In this document: in pieces, positions 1 to 8,842 of the stretch
How positions within the stretch are numbered: the first letter of the stretch is position 1
Layout of the letters: each line of letters begins with the position of its first letter
NCBI GenBank assembly: GCA_003054695.1
Contig: QAZA01000045.1
Coordinates: forward strand, 124,001-188,000
Direction of reading: 5' to 3'
DNA: 64,000 bases
Source: Verrucomicrobia bacterium LW23
Lineage (GTDB): Bacteria; Verrucomicrobiota; Verrucomicrobiia; Methylacidiphilales; UBA1321
Made by a program: the position numbers and the translations under genes
Notes under the pieces: generated by a model
Database searches by the model: none
Told to the model about the DNA's origin: nothing
The model's input: the letters and a program-made list of their open reading frames with translations, nothing else

Positions 1-871
1 CCACCCGTACAAGCGGCGGTAACTGATGCAGGGTAGTGCCGGAGTATCCCGAGCCCGCCGGCGGGCGCGTGGTAAAGGCCCGGCTCTGGCGCGAATCATA
101 CGCATAGTCCGGGGCCAGTGCCGTGCCGTCGTCCTCTCCCTTTGGCAGCACCGGCACCAGCAGCAGGAGGATAACGTTGTCCGCCACGTCATGTGTCACC
201 GGGGCGCTTGCGGCGGAGCTGGCAAAGTACGTGCGAAACCAGTCGCAGCGCGTGGAATCCGTCCAGCCCGGCGCCTGCACCAGGGAAGCTTCCGCCGGCT
301 CCGTAAACTGCCGCAGACGCCAGCGCCATTTTCTCTGATAACTGTTGCCGAGAAAGGACGGCATCACCGGCTCCTGGCTGTACTCCACAAAGTAGCCGCA
401 GCCGTTTATGAGGTTGGAGAGACGCCCTAAATCGGTCTTGTCCTCCGAGTATCCCAGCGGCGCTGTAAAAAACACGGCGCTGCCACTGTACTGGGGCGAG
501 TTGGATAGAAGATTCTTCGCCGGACCACAAACAAAATGCAGGCTGGACTGGCGCACATAACGGGTTGGCGCGTTAGGGTTGTCATAATCCCAGTACGTGT
601 TTAAGGAAGCCTGGCGAAGCCGCTGTGTGATGGAGAAAAACGCGCCCCTCGCGTTGCCAAACATCTCCACCTTGGTAACCGACGCGCGCCATACCTGATC
701 CAGCTGCTTCGTCAATTGCACCACCGCTACCATCAGAACCAGCAGCACGGCAATCGCCACCATAAGCTCCACCAGAGTAAATGCCCTGCGCCTGACGCGC
801 GCGGACGTGCGCCAACGGGCTGCTCCCATCGGAATCGTTACGGCCAGGGAAGTGAGGCTGGGCGCGTTCAT
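1..871 (-). CDS. Prepilin-like protein, Verru_Chthon cassette protein C type (partial, runs off left edge)
   Basis: The frame is open from an ATG at 871 to the window edge (290 codons, no stop). After a short basic leader comes a type IV prepilin signal, RRRAFTLVELMVAIAVLL, with the Glu five residues after the processing site and a hydrophobic helix. The rest has a pseudopilin-like alpha/beta character with many Trp, Tyr and Asn. The start overlaps the stop of the upstream prepilin gene (ATGA at 868-871), so the two are translationally coupled. Both resemble the B and C members of the Verru_Chthon cassette known from Verrucomicrobium and Chthoniobacter. Function is unknown; a pseudopilus or secretion role is inferred. 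The C-terminus lies outside the window. Confidence 0.8.
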   Translation of the reverse strand, partial: MNAPSLTSLAVTIPMGAARWRTSARVRRRAFTLVELMVAIAVLLVLMVAVVQLTKQLDQVWRASVTKVEMFGNARGAFFSITQRLRQASLNTYWDYDNPNAPTRYVRQSSLHFVCGPAKNLLSNSPQYSGSAVFFTAPLGYSEDKTDLGRLSNLINGCGYFVEYSQEPVMPSFLGNSYQRKWRWRLRQFTEPAEASLVQAPGWTDSTRCDWFRTYFASSAASAPVTHDVADNVILLLLVPVLPKGEDDGTALAPDYAYDSRQSRAFTTRPPAGSGYSGTTLHQLPPLVRV

Positions 872-1383
872 TTGAGTAACACCGCGGAGTATACCCGCAC
901 TTGTGGAGGCAGATCGCTCACCGGCACGGCCATCGACCAGTTGGCATCCGTGGCGGGGTTATTCCGAGACTCGATGGCCACAACCAGCGTTTGCCCGCCG
1001 GACATCCCGCTGCCCGTGCCGCCATGCGACACCGTCAGCCCATCCAGCCGCATCTTCACCTTGTAGCGCCACTCGTCTGTCTGGCTTGCCAGCGCCATCC
1101 CATACTCGTCAAAGTACCGGGTGTTTGCCGCCATAGCTCCGGGGTCGCCGGAGTAGCCTTCGTTCAGCAGCGTCTGCGTAATGTGCAGCCGCGCCGTGGC
1201 GTCCATGGATTCACGCAAGGTCGCCAACCCAAGAGGCACCAGCCCAAGAATCGCCACAAGCACAAAGCTCATAATCCCCAGACTGAGAACAACCTCCACC
1301 AGACTAAAGCCGCTGCGGCCGGGCAAACCCGCCATCGGGAACCACGCAGGTTGAGGGGAGAGTTGGGGATCAGCTGCGTCCAT
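868..1383 (-). CDS. Prepilin-like protein, Verru_Chthon cassette protein B type
   Basis: 171 residues. The prepilin cleavage/methylation motif GFSLVEVVLSLGIMSF is at about residues 25-40, followed by a hydrophobic N-terminal helix that ends in LGLVPLGL, typical of cassette protein B. The frame is open further upstream to 1461, but ATG 1383 is preferred because AGGA lies seven bases before it; upstream starts lack a Shine-Dalgarno. The gene overlaps the next prepilin gene by four bases. The product is probably exported and processed by a PilD-type peptidase, which is not encoded here. Role unknown. Confidence 0.78.
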   Translation of the reverse strand: MDAADPQLSPQPAWFPMAGLPGRSGFSLVEVVLSLGIMSFVLVAILGLVPLGLATLRESMDATARLHITQTLLNEGYSGDPGAMAANTRYFDEYGMALASQTDEWRYKVKMRLDGLTVSHGGTGSGMSGGQTLVVAIESRNNPATDANWSMAVPVSDLPPQVRVYSAVLLK

Positions 1384-1720
1384 GTGCTTCCTGTTTCGTG
1401 AATGTTCCCAAACTGTGCGTAAAACGTCAATACAATTATTTAGGAGACTGCTCTCACGCAAAGTCCCGTCAGAGACCTGTTTCCGCGTGCCAACCCTGCC
1501 GTCGCCGCTGGAGAGCAGAAAGAAATGTGCCGTGAACGTTCACGTCAATTGTGAGCATCATGATCCTCTTCCGTCGGACCATCGCTGAGGCAAACGCCTG
1601 TGGAGGATCAAGCGCTATATCGACATCAGCGCAACGCCCGCTACAGTATAGCTTCACGTGCGCCCATTTCCGCAACCGGACGCCCCGACGAGCAAATCCA
1701 GGCAGCAGGCCATATACCAC
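1384..1720. other. Intergenic region between divergent genes
   Basis: 337 bases between the prepilin operon (leftward) and the DUF4380-like gene (rightward). Short frames here have no coding character. An AT-richer patch at about 1420-1445 could hold the leftward promoter (TTGACG is readable on the minus strand), but no convincing -10 box at proper spacing was found. No RNA gene or long repeat seen. Confidence 0.4.
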
Positions 1721-2710
1721 ATGAACATACGCATCTCCGCCACGCCGCGCATTATCTTACGCCTCACCGCCTGGCTGGCGCTCGCTGCAGCCGCCACACT
1801 CGGCATGAGCCTTAGCCTGGGCCACGCCGCCGACAAGGTTGCTCCAGCGGGAAGCTGGAGCCGCGTGGATTTGCAAGGTCTTCCAATGTGGGTCTCGGAA
1901 TCCGGCGACTGGCGCGCCGAGGTCGATCCATCGCGTGGACGCCTCACCTACCTCGGCCCCCGCAGGGGCCCCAACTTCCTCAACGCTCCTGCGCAGCCTG
2001 CGGATACGCTTCAATTCGGCGGTCATCGCGTGTGGCTTGGCCCTCAAAGCGAATGGAAGCCGTTCTGGCCTCCGCCCCGCCAATGGGAGATGGCCCCCGC
2101 GGAGTCAATCCAGGCCCGCGACGGAAACATCCTGGAACTGGAATCCCCACCCGGCCCGGGCGATGCCGTTGCCATCCGCCGAACTTACCGCTGGTGCGAG
2201 GCAGGTAAGTTGGAATGCGCGGTATCGTGGAAGGAAACCACGCCACGTGGCCGCCAGGCTATTCAGATTTTCCAGATAGCGGAAGGCGCCGTGATCGAAG
2301 CCACGCCTGCATCCAGGCTGGTTGACTCCGCGCCACGCGGGTTTATCCGTCTGCCCCTCAGCACAAGGGCCACTACGGAGCGCGTTTTCGACTGGCCCGC
2401 TCAGGCAACAAAATCCGCGACCGGCGACACCATCCTGCTGCGCCGCAAACCAGCGGAAGAAAAACTCGGTTTCCCTCTCCAGACTCTTACCGCCCGCTGG
2501 CCGCAGGGCGAGCTCCACCTGCACCCGGGCACAAGCACAGGCAATCCCCAGGGCGCTACGGACGCCGACACCGAATTCCCATCACAAGTCTACCTCGGCG
2601 CCGACGCCGCGCCTTTTGTGGAGATCGAGCAGCTTTCCCAACGTCTGCTACCCTCTCAATCGGATGGTCGCGTATCCCACACCGTGATCGTGGAACTCAG
2701 GCACCCGTAA
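1721..2710 (+). CDS. Secreted DUF4380-like protein
   Basis: 329 residues. The ATG at 1721 gives a clear signal peptide: basic start, hydrophobic LTAWLALAAAATLGMSLSL, then GHAADK as likely cleavage region. The mature part contains FGGHRVWLGPQ followed by WPPP and, near the C-terminus, a VEIEQLS segment. These resemble the DUF4380 family, whose fold belongs to the galactose-mutarotase-like group, so sugar binding is possible but inferred. The gene stands alone, converging on the OmpA-family gene with only 34 bases between the stops. Confidence 0.6.
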   Translation: MNIRISATPRIILRLTAWLALAAAATLGMSLSLGHAADKVAPAGSWSRVDLQGLPMWVSESGDWRAEVDPSRGRLTYLGPRRGPNFLNAPAQPADTLQFGGHRVWLGPQSEWKPFWPPPRQWEMAPAESIQARDGNILELESPPGPGDAVAIRRTYRWCEAGKLECAVSWKETTPRGRQAIQIFQIAEGAVIEATPASRLVDSAPRGFIRLPLSTRATTERVFDWPAQATKSATGDTILLRRKPAEEKLGFPLQTLTARWPQGELHLHPGTSTGNPQGATDADTEFPSQVYLGADAAPFVEIEQLSQRLLPSQSDGRVSHTVIVELRHP

Positions 2711-2744
2711 ACGAAAAAGCGCACCGACGGCAGGCAGCGCCCCC

Positions 2745-3788
2745 TCAAAACTCCACAAGTTCCAGCCGCACGTTGCGGGCGCGACCTTCGGGAGTGCGGT
2801 TGCTGGCCGCGGGGGCGGTGAGGCCGGCGCCGACAGCGCGCAGGCGGCCGGCTTCCACGCCGTAGGTGCGCTCCAGCTCGGCCACCGCCGCCTGGGCGCG
2901 CTTTTCGGTGAGGATGCGCTGGTGCTCGGGATCCAGCGAGCTGTCGGTATGGGCCACAAGCAGCAGGCGCAGCTTGGGCTGAGCCTTGAGGAATTTGGCG
3001 ATCTCCTCCAGCGTGCCTTTGCTTTCTGGCTTGATGTCGGCCTTGTCGTCCTCAAACGCCACGCCGTAGAGGACAACGCGGCCGTCGGCGGCGAGGGCCG
3101 TCTGCATGTCGGCCATCTCCAGCGGCTTCACGCGCACCATCTTTTCGTCCATCATTTTGCTCTCGATGACGTCCACCTGCACAATCACCTGGTCCTTCTT
3201 CACCTGCACGCTGGTGGCGCCCATCTCGTACGGCGTCACCATCACGGCCACGTGAATCACCGAAGTGCCTTTCTGGCCGCGCGCCGCGATGTAGCGGGGC
3301 CCCCCGCGGCTGTACTCCAGCAACTGCGTGCCTATGCCGGCGTAGGAGGACATAAAGGCGTCGTTGTTACCCAGCTCATCGGGCTTGGCCTCAAAGAGAA
3401 TCTCCATGCCGGCGGCCTCCAGCGCTGTTTTGTAATTGCGAAACACCTCCAGCCCGGAGCGGCCCATCGGCACCAGGTAGCTGATGCGAGTCACCTTGCC
3501 TTCCAGCGCTTCGCTTTTCTCAAACCGCGTGCGCTTTTTGTTAAAGTCGTACTCCAGCGCCTTGCCCAGCGGCAATGTATACTCGTTATAGTCGTACTGC
3601 GTATAGATGGCGATGGTAGAGCCTTCGTATCGCTTGACGGAGGGGTGATCCTTGCCGCCTTCCACATCGGGCTCTGCCACAACGTGCAGGCCCCCCGCTA
3701 CAAGCACGGCGGCGACTGCTGCCAGCATGACCCGGAACGCCGCCCGGCGCGGCAATGTACAAACGGCACTCAGGAGGAAGGATCTCAT
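2745..3788 (-). CDS. OmpA-family outer membrane protein with DUF4892-like N-terminal domain
   Basis: 347 residues from ATG 3788 (the frame is open to 4148, but this start gives a hydrophobic export signal, VMLAAVAAVLVAGGLHVV). Residues about 45-200, beginning KDHPSVKRYEGS and carrying Tyr/Asp-rich blocks, resemble DUF4892. The C-terminal ~110 residues are an OmpA-like peptidoglycan-binding domain: LLVAHTDSS, the RAQAAV helix, VGAG, and the closing RARNVRLELVEF. Likely periplasmic or outer-membrane-attached, binding diaminopimelate peptidoglycan. It follows the small gene upstream by 20 bases, so both probably share an mRNA. Confidence 0.8.
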   Translation of the reverse strand: MRSFLLSAVCTLPRRAAFRVMLAAVAAVLVAGGLHVVAEPDVEGGKDHPSVKRYEGSTIAIYTQYDYNEYTLPLGKALEYDFNKKRTRFEKSEALEGKVTRISYLVPMGRSGLEVFRNYKTALEAAGMEILFEAKPDELGNNDAFMSSYAGIGTQLLEYSRGGPRYIAARGQKGTSVIHVAVMVTPYEMGATSVQVKKDQVIVQVDVIESKMMDEKMVRVKPLEMADMQTALAADGRVVLYGVAFEDDKADIKPESKGTLEEIAKFLKAQPKLRLLLVAHTDSSLDPEHQRILTEKRAQAAVAELERTYGVEAGRLRAVGAGLTAPAASNRTPEGRARNVRLELVEF

Positions 3789-3808
3789 AGGTGTGAGACG
3801 AACAAGCG

Positions 3809-4114
3809 CTAATGTCTTCCGCAGTTTCCCGCGGCATTTTCGGCGTCGCGATCCTGCAAAAACAGCCAGGCCTTGCGATAGCTCTTCTGGTGCATGTAGT
3901 GGCGCAATTGCGGGTGCGTGCCCGCGGGCAGTGTGCGCTCCGCCTCGTCCAGCTGCCGAAACAGCGCGCGCAGGTCGGGCGGATTCGGATCCTTCTGCCG
4001 CGGCACGGCATCCAGATACGCGGTCAGCGTGTCGTACAGGGCGCGAAGCACGGCGCCGGCATCGGCTGCTGCTGCCGCGGCGGCGGAGGTATCGGGGCTG
4101 GGGCTGGTGGCCAT
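3809..4114 (-). CDS. Small hypothetical protein upstream of OmpA-family gene
   Basis: 101 residues. A low-complexity Ala/Ser start is followed by helical sequence with DAVPRQKDPNPPDLRALF and a conserved-looking C-terminal part, GTHPQLRHYMHQKSYRKAWL. No signal peptide or membrane helix. Twenty bases separate its stop from the OmpA-family start, suggesting an operon. The frame competes with an overlapping one on the same strand, but the choppy charge pattern and plausible fold favour this one. Function unknown. Confidence 0.55.
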   Translation of the reverse strand: MATSPSPDTSAAAAAAADAGAVLRALYDTLTAYLDAVPRQKDPNPPDLRALFRQLDEAERTLPAGTHPQLRHYMHQKSYRKAWLFLQDRDAENAAGNCGRH

Positions 4115-4185
4115 GCCTCAACATAATGCCGCGCGCCGCGCCGGGCAATCGCTAATCGCGAACTGCCTAAACCCTTATTGGACTA

Positions 4186-4355
4186 GAGGCTGTCGACATT
4201 TGGCCTCCTCCCCCTTTATCCCCTGGAAGCATCCCCTTGGCGAAACTTTCCGCCCTTGGCGATGTTATCTGAAGGTCCGTAGATCCAAGGCAGATAGTAT
4301 CGCCAAGGACGGAAAGTTTCGCCAAGGGGATGCTGCGGAAATGTCGACAGCCTCT
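4186..4355. repeat. Inverted repeat, family A (nested hairpin)
   Basis: An outer pair of arms (GAGGCTGTCGACATT at 4186-4200 and its complement at 4340-4354) encloses an inner imperfect pair of about 43 bases: 4229-4271 (contains CCCCTTGGCGAAACTTTCC) and 4291-4333 (contains GGAAAGTTTCGCCAAGGGG). Related copies lie at 23171-23262 and 39368-39467. It lies between two leftward genes and abuts the family B hairpin. Confidence 0.85.
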
Positions 4356-4522
4356 AAGACCAATTCGCACAGTCATTTGCTCTTTGTGCGGAGCTGATTT
4401 TGGGCTATGGGTGAGCTGAAACGGAGGGAGTGCATTAGGATTATGCTCGACCGGAGTTTCAGTGCGGCCATAGCCCAAAAGCGGCCCGCAAAAAGAGCAA
4501 ATAACTGTGCGAATTGGTCTAA
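4354..4522. repeat. Inverted repeat, family B, full-length copy 1
   Basis: About 168 bases folding on itself. Arms are AGACCAATTCGCACAGTCAT onward from 4355 and the complement ending GTGCGAATTGGTCT near 4520, extended inward by GGGCTATGG / CCATAGCCC and an inner CTGAAAC / GTTTCAG pair. A near-identical copy, including the loop, is at 39148-39316; shorter derivatives are at 8790-8831 and 11373-11432. It sits 46 bases behind the thrC stop. Confidence 0.9.
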
Positions 4523-4567
4523 AGGCTTTCGCGCCTCTGGCGCTTTCGAGGATACCGTCGACAGTCT

Positions 4568-5623
4568 CTACATCCCCAGCGTGCGCAACACGGCATCCAG
4601 CGTGGGCTCCACGGGGGAGAAGGCCGGGGCTTGCTTGAGGGCGTTGTCCGGGTCCTTGAGGCCGTGGCCGGTAAGGGTGGCGGTGATGACGCTGCCTTCC
4701 GGGATTTTGCCGGCGCCGTGCGCTTTAATCAGGCCGGCGACACCGGCGGCGCTGGCGGGCTCGACGAACACGCCTTCCATGCGGGCGATCAGGCGATAGG
4801 CCTCCAGGATCTCCTCGTCCGTCACGCTGTCGATCCAGCCTTCGCTCTCTTGCGCGGCGGCGACGGCCTGCTTCCAGCTGGCGGGGTTGCCGATGCGAAT
4901 GGCGCTGGCGACGGTTTGCGGTTTAAGCACCGGCTCGCCCAGCACGATGGGCGCGCTGCCGGCGGCCTGGTAGCCGCACATTTTGGGTGTGGCGCTGGTA
5001 ATGCCGTCGCGCTTGTACTCCGTAAAGCCGCGCCAGTAGGCGGTGATGTTGCCGGCGTTGCCGACGGGAAGGAAGTGGAAGTCGGGCGCGCGGCCCAGCA
5101 CGTCGCAAATCTCGAACGCGGCGGTTTTCTGGCCTTCGATGCGCACCGGGTTGATGCTGTTGACAATCTCCACCTCGGGCCGCGATGCAAGCTCGCGCAC
5201 CAGGCGCAGCGCGTCGTCAAAGTTGCCGGAGATGGGCACGATGGACGCGCCGTACATGATGGCCTGGGCCAGCTTGCCCATGGCAATGTTGCCGTGCGGC
5301 AGAATCACCGCGCACTTGAGGCCCGCGCTGGCCGCATACGCGCTGGCGCTGGCGCTGGTGTTGCCCGTGCTGGCGCACACCACGACTTCGGCCCCGCGCT
5401 CCCTGGCTTTGCTTACGGCCATGGTCATGCCGCGGTCCTTAAAGGAGCAGGTGGGGTTGAGACCTTCGTACTTGAGATAGAGTGTGATGTTGCCGCCGAT
5501 CAACCCGGCGATGCGGGGTGCGGGGATGAGCGGCGTGCTGCCCTCCAGCAGGGTCACGACGGGGGTGGCGTCGCTGACGGGGAGGCGCGAGCGGTAGTGG
5601 CGGATAAGTCCGGGCCAGTTCAT
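4568..5623 (-). CDS. thrC: Threonine synthase
   Basis: 352 residues, the size of the shorter, Bacillus-type threonine synthases. It converts O-phosphohomoserine to threonine with pyridoxal phosphate. The PLP lysine is K62 in [22 protein letters not shown] is the phosphate/substrate loop, and [12 protein letters not shown] is the glycine-rich PLP-phosphate loop. ATG 5623 is chosen since the family begins near the [10 protein letters not shown] segment and ends here with the usual start; the open frame upstream to 5767 is not family-like. It is a monocistronic unit, divergent from exoD-like, and its 3' side carries the family B and A hairpins. Confidence 0.93.
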   Translation of the reverse strand: MNWPGLIRHYRSRLPVSDATPVVTLLEGSTPLIPAPRIAGLIGGNITLYLKYEGLNPTCSFKDRGMTMAVSKARERGAEVVVCASTGNTSASASAYAASAGLKCAVILPHGNIAMGKLAQAIMYGASIVPISGNFDDALRLVRELASRPEVEIVNSINPVRIEGQKTAAFEICDVLGRAPDFHFLPVGNAGNITAYWRGFTEYKRDGITSATPKMCGYQAAGSAPIVLGEPVLKPQTVASAIRIGNPASWKQAVAAAQESEGWIDSVTDEEILEAYRLIARMEGVFVEPASAAGVAGLIKAHGAGKIPEGSVITATLTGHGLKDPDNALKQAPAFSPVEPTLDAVLRTLGM

Positions 5624-5957
5624 GGGGCGGTAAGCTTGCTTGCCGGGGAAGGGATGGGACGAGGCAAGAGGGTAATCAAACGCTTTTTCCGCAGGAATGA
5701 AAAGCAGGAAATGAGGAGATCCGTAAAAACAGGGCGGCCGCGCACCAGAGTGAGCGCCCCGTGGCACGGCTGTGGCCGGGCTGTCACAAGCGCGTGACAG
5801 GGGGGCGACGGCAATCTTTTCTCTCCACCCGAGCTTGCATCCCGCTCAGACACCGCTACCGTTCCGTGCAACCGCGGGCTGCCGTGGTGCCTGTCTGTGT
5901 GTTGATCTGATCCACCTGCCCTGCCCCCCGCTTTTGACTGCGCGCACGCCAAACCCT
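5624..5957. other. Divergent intergenic region with a perfect 7-bp palindrome
   Basis: 334 bases between thrC (leftward) and the exoD-like gene (rightward). It carries an inverted repeat CTGTCAC-N6-GTGACAG at 5781-5800, which has the shape of a dimeric regulator site and could serve either gene. No matching regulator is evident nearby. Otherwise no RNA or coding signal seen. Confidence 0.45.
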
Positions 5958-6722
5958 ATGACCGACCCGCACGACCCGAAGGGAACCCCCTGCGAGAAGA
6001 CTGATGCCTCCGCGCCGGCCGCGGAAGCCGCTTCGGCGGCCCACCTCAACACCGCCTCCGCCAAGCTGTCGGCGGAGCTGAAACTGCTGTTGCCGGAGGA
6101 TCCCGACAAGAAGATGACGATCCGTGACATCATGCACACGCTGCAGGATCGCAGCGTGGCCGTGCTGCTCATTCTCTTTTGCGTGCCGTTTTTGCAGCCG
6201 ATTCCCATGCTCGGCCTCTCCACGCCGTTCGGCTTTGTTATCGGCCTGCTGGGCATGGCGCTGGCGCTGGAGCGCGAGCCGTGGCTGCCCGCGTTTATTC
6301 TCAACCGCGAGGTACCCCGCACCTTGCTTAAGTTGTTGGTGGAGAAGGGCGGCTGGATAGTCGCCAGGGTGGAGCACCTGCTTAAGCCCCGCCTGCTGGC
6401 CCTGGCCGCGCCGGGCCTGCCGATGCGCTTTCACGGCATCAACCTGGCCATCATGGCGTTCCTGCTCTCGCTGCCCATCCCCTTTCCCTGGACAAACACC
6501 GCCCCGGCCGCCGCCATTATGCTGCTAAGCCTGGCGCTGCTGGAAAAGGACGGCATCTTTGTCATCCTCTCCTACCTGGCCCAGCTGGGCACCTACATCT
6601 TTTTTGGTGTGCTGGGCTATAGCGCCTACATGGCGGGCACCCTGGGCCTCAGTTTCCTTACACGCGCCGCCGTTTTGCGCACCTATTACATTGGCTGGGA
6701 AGCGGGGCATTTACCCATGTGA
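5958..6722 (+). CDS. ExoD-like exopolysaccharide synthesis membrane protein
   Basis: 254 residues from ATG 5958. A hydrophilic N-terminus (about 50 residues) leads into the ExoD family core: MTIRDIMHTLQDRSVAVLLI, then PFLQPIPMLGLSTPFGFVIGL, followed by further membrane segments around LAIMAFLLSLPIPFPW and LSLALLEKDGIFVIL. ExoD in rhizobia affects exopolysaccharide and alkali tolerance; its biochemical role is not established. No polysaccharide genes are adjacent, so the job here is unclear. The next gene, yebC, starts 83 bases downstream on the same strand. Confidence 0.85.
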   Translation: MTDPHDPKGTPCEKTDASAPAAEAASAAHLNTASAKLSAELKLLLPEDPDKKMTIRDIMHTLQDRSVAVLLILFCVPFLQPIPMLGLSTPFGFVIGLLGMALALEREPWLPAFILNREVPRTLLKLLVEKGGWIVARVEHLLKPRLLALAAPGLPMRFHGINLAIMAFLLSLPIPFPWTNTAPAAAIMLLSLALLEKDGIFVILSYLAQLGTYIFFGVLGYSAYMAGTLGLSFLTRAAVLRTYYIGWEAGHLPM

Positions 6723-6805
6723 CGGAGTGCGTGGAAGCAAAAAGTTGCATGCTACGCCACATTGCCATTGTCAACTTGCTCTACTTCGCGTGAAATACGC
6801 CCCTT

Positions 6806-7558
6806 ATGGCAGGTCATAGTCACTGGGCTAAAGTCAAACGCACCAAAGGCGTTCTCGATCAACGCAGGGGAAAGCTGTTTAGCCGGCTTTCCAAGGAAAT
6901 TACCGTAGCCGCGCGCATGGGCGGCGGGGACCCCAACTTTAACCCGCGCCTGCGCCAGGCCATCGCCACCGCCCGCGGCGAGAGCATGCCGGTGGATAAC
7001 ATCGAGCGCGCCGTCAAAAAAGGCACCGGCGAGCTGGAAGGCGAGGCCTACGAAGAGCTGAACTACGAGGGCTACATGCCCGGCGGCGTCGCCGTGCTGG
7101 TGGAGACAACCACCGACAACAAAAACCGCACCGCCGCGGAAATCCGCGCCATCTTTACCAAAGGCCACGGCAACATGGGTGGTGTGGGCAGCGTCTCCTG
7201 GATGTTCCATCGCAAGGGGCTCCTCTCCATCGAGAAGGACAAAAGCAACGAGGACTCCGTGCTGGAAGCCACGCTGGACGCCGGCGCGGAAGACGTCAAG
7301 GTGGGCGAAGAAGGCGGCATCGAAGTGCTGACCCCGCCCGATAAACTTTATGCGGTGGGCGACGCGCTTAAAACCGCCGGCATCCCCGTCGCGTCCTCCA
7401 AATTTACCTACATCGCCGAGAACCCGACGCCCATCACCGAAGTCGCCACCGCGGAGCAGGTGCTGAAGCTGTACGAAATGCTCGACGACCACGACGACGT
7501 GCAGAATGTTTATGCGAATTTTGACATTCCGCAGGAAATTCTCGCCAAACTTTCGTAG
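6806..7558 (+). CDS. yebC: YebC/PmpR/TACO1-family protein
   Basis: 250 residues, full family length. It opens with the hallmark MAGHSHWAKVKRTKG (most relatives have KxxKG here) and continues with RRGKLFSRLSKEI, ARMGGGDPNFNPRLR and MPVDNIERAVKKG; the middle block TTDNKNRTAAEIRAIF and GNMGGVGSVSWMF is also diagnostic. Family members bind DNA or ribosomes and are linked both to transcription control and to relief of polyproline stalling. Cytoplasmic. The proline-rich proteins in this window would fit a translation role, but that is only suggestive. Confidence 0.95.
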   Translation: MAGHSHWAKVKRTKGVLDQRRGKLFSRLSKEITVAARMGGGDPNFNPRLRQAIATARGESMPVDNIERAVKKGTGELEGEAYEELNYEGYMPGGVAVLVETTTDNKNRTAAEIRAIFTKGHGNMGGVGSVSWMFHRKGLLSIEKDKSNEDSVLEATLDAGAEDVKVGEEGGIEVLTPPDKLYAVGDALKTAGIPVASSKFTYIAENPTPITEVATAEQVLKLYEMLDDHDDVQNVYANFDIPQEILAKLS

Positions 7559-7709
7559 CTCATTCGTCATGGTTTCTCGAGCCCACGCACACGAATGAAC
7601 AGGCGGAACCCGCGCTTTGGCATTGCAGTGTTAAGAGGATACATCTAATACAGTCCCAGGACAAAGAACCACAACACGGCAGTTCATCCCCCCCAAACCC
7701 ACCCCCGGT

Positions 7710-8426
7710 ATGAGCGAATGGTATTACGCCCAGAATAGTGAGCAGAAAGGTCCCGTCAACGAGGCGGAGATCAAGGAACTCCTTGCCGCCAAGGCCATTG
7801 CGCCGGACGCGCTCGTCTGGAAGGAAGGCATGGGCGAATGGACGCCCGCCAACAAGGTGCCCGAATTCGTGATGCGCACCCCTCCAAAGCCCGCCGCCTC
7901 CGCGGCCCCGGCCCCGGTCGCATCCGCCCCCGCGCCCAGCCCGTCAGCTTCCCCGCTGTCGGAGCGCGAGATCGCATCGTCCTTTGCCGGCGCGTCGTCC
8001 TCCGGCGGCGCGGCGAGCGGAGAGCCTCTCTTCGGCTTTCTCTATGCGCCGCAACAGTTTACGCCGGATCCCCAGGACGTGGAGAAGAACAAGATCATCG
8101 CGGTGCTCGCCCTCTTCCCCATGCTGTTCTGGCTCCCCATGGTAGCCGCCAAGGATTCGCCCTTTGCCAAGTACTACGGCAACCAGGGGCTTACCCTGCT
8201 GCTGCTGTGCTTCGCCATCGGCCTGGTGATGACTGTTTTCCAGCTGATCATCATGTTCGGAAGCGCAGTTGTGGCGCCCCTCGCGCTCCTCGGCTGCCCG
8301 CTCACCATCCTCAGCTGCATCATCAACATCGGCATCCTGGCCGTTATGATCATGGGAATGATCAAAGCCTCCAGCGGCAAGGTCGAGCCCCTGCCCGTCA
8401 TCGGCAACTACGTGGTAATGAAGTAA
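7710..8426 (+). CDS. GYF_2 domain membrane protein with DUF4870-like C-terminus
   Basis: 238 residues. Residues 1-55 form a GYF_2 (DUF4339) domain: WYYAQNSEQKGPVNEAEIK and LVWKEGMGEWTPA. A Pro/Ala/Ser linker (about 57-105) follows. The C-terminal half begins KNKIIAVLALFPMLFW, has YYGNQGLTLLLLCFAIGL, further hydrophobic helices, and ends PLPVIGNYVVMK, resembling DUF4870-type small membrane proteins (about four helices). GYF-like domains bind proline-rich peptides in other proteins, so a link to the proline-rich protein next door is an idea only. A rho-independent terminator follows. Confidence 0.8.
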   Translation: MSEWYYAQNSEQKGPVNEAEIKELLAAKAIAPDALVWKEGMGEWTPANKVPEFVMRTPPKPAASAAPAPVASAPAPSPSASPLSEREIASSFAGASSSGGAASGEPLFGFLYAPQQFTPDPQDVEKNKIIAVLALFPMLFWLPMVAAKDSPFAKYYGNQGLTLLLLCFAIGLVMTVFQLIIMFGSAVVAPLALLGCPLTILSCIINIGILAVMIMGMIKASSGKVEPLPVIGNYVVMK

Positions 8427-8464
8427 TTACACAGATTCTCCGAATCCCCCCGCCCGCGACGCCC

Positions 8465-8498
8465 AGCCCGCAAAAGCTGTGCCTCGCGGGCTTTTTTT
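8465..8498 (+). terminator. Rho-independent terminator of the GYF_2 gene
   Basis: Stem AGCCCGC (8465-8471) pairs with GCGGGCT (8486-8492) across a 14-base loop and runs into seven T residues. It begins 38 bases after the stop at 8426. Confidence 0.85.
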
Positions 8499-8516
8499 GT
8501 CCGCTGGTGTCCTGTG

Positions 8517-8732
8517 TCACTGATATAATTTAGGATTATTACTCGTGCATTTTCCAGATAGCTTGTCGCGAATTCGCCAAGCGCCGAGAACGGCGGAAGC
8601 CGTTCCATACCGTAGCCGGGAGTTGCCCGGAGCAGTCTGATGCCAGGGCTACCCCGGGTAGGCTGGAATCAGGAAGCCCACGCGAAGCGTTCTTCCATCG
8701 GACCCTTCGCACTCGTTCGTCGCGTGGGCCAT
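8517..8732 (-). pseudogene. Remnant of a short repeated ORF (72 codons, one internal stop)
   Basis: Read leftward from an ATG at 8732, the frame gives MAHATNECEGSDGRTLRVGF and continues to a stop at codon 28 (TAG), then stays open to codon 72, containing SAVLGAWRIRDKLSGK. The same stretch recurs at 35915-35966 in 50 of 52 bases, behind rnpB. It therefore looks like a dispersed repeat, coding or formerly coding. It also carries a 10-bp inverted repeat (8676-8685 / 8720-8729). Function unknown; it could simply be non-coding repeat DNA. Confidence 0.55.
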
Positions 8733-8789
8733 GTTCAGAGCACAGAGAATACCTCGTACTTGCAAGAAGCAAGCGCGAGTCGATCGACC

Positions 8790-8831
8790 TTAGACCAATT
8801 CGCACCCCAATAGCCGTGCGAATTGGTCTAA
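8790..8831. repeat. Inverted repeat, family B, minimal form
   Basis: Perfect 15-base arms TTAGACCAATTCGCA (8790-8804) and complement (8817-8831) around 12 bases. It contains only the tips of the family B hairpin and lies 11 bases behind the stop of the proline-rich gene, where it could act as a transcript-end hairpin. No T-tract. Confidence 0.9.
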
Positions 8832-8842
8832 GGGACCGCGCG

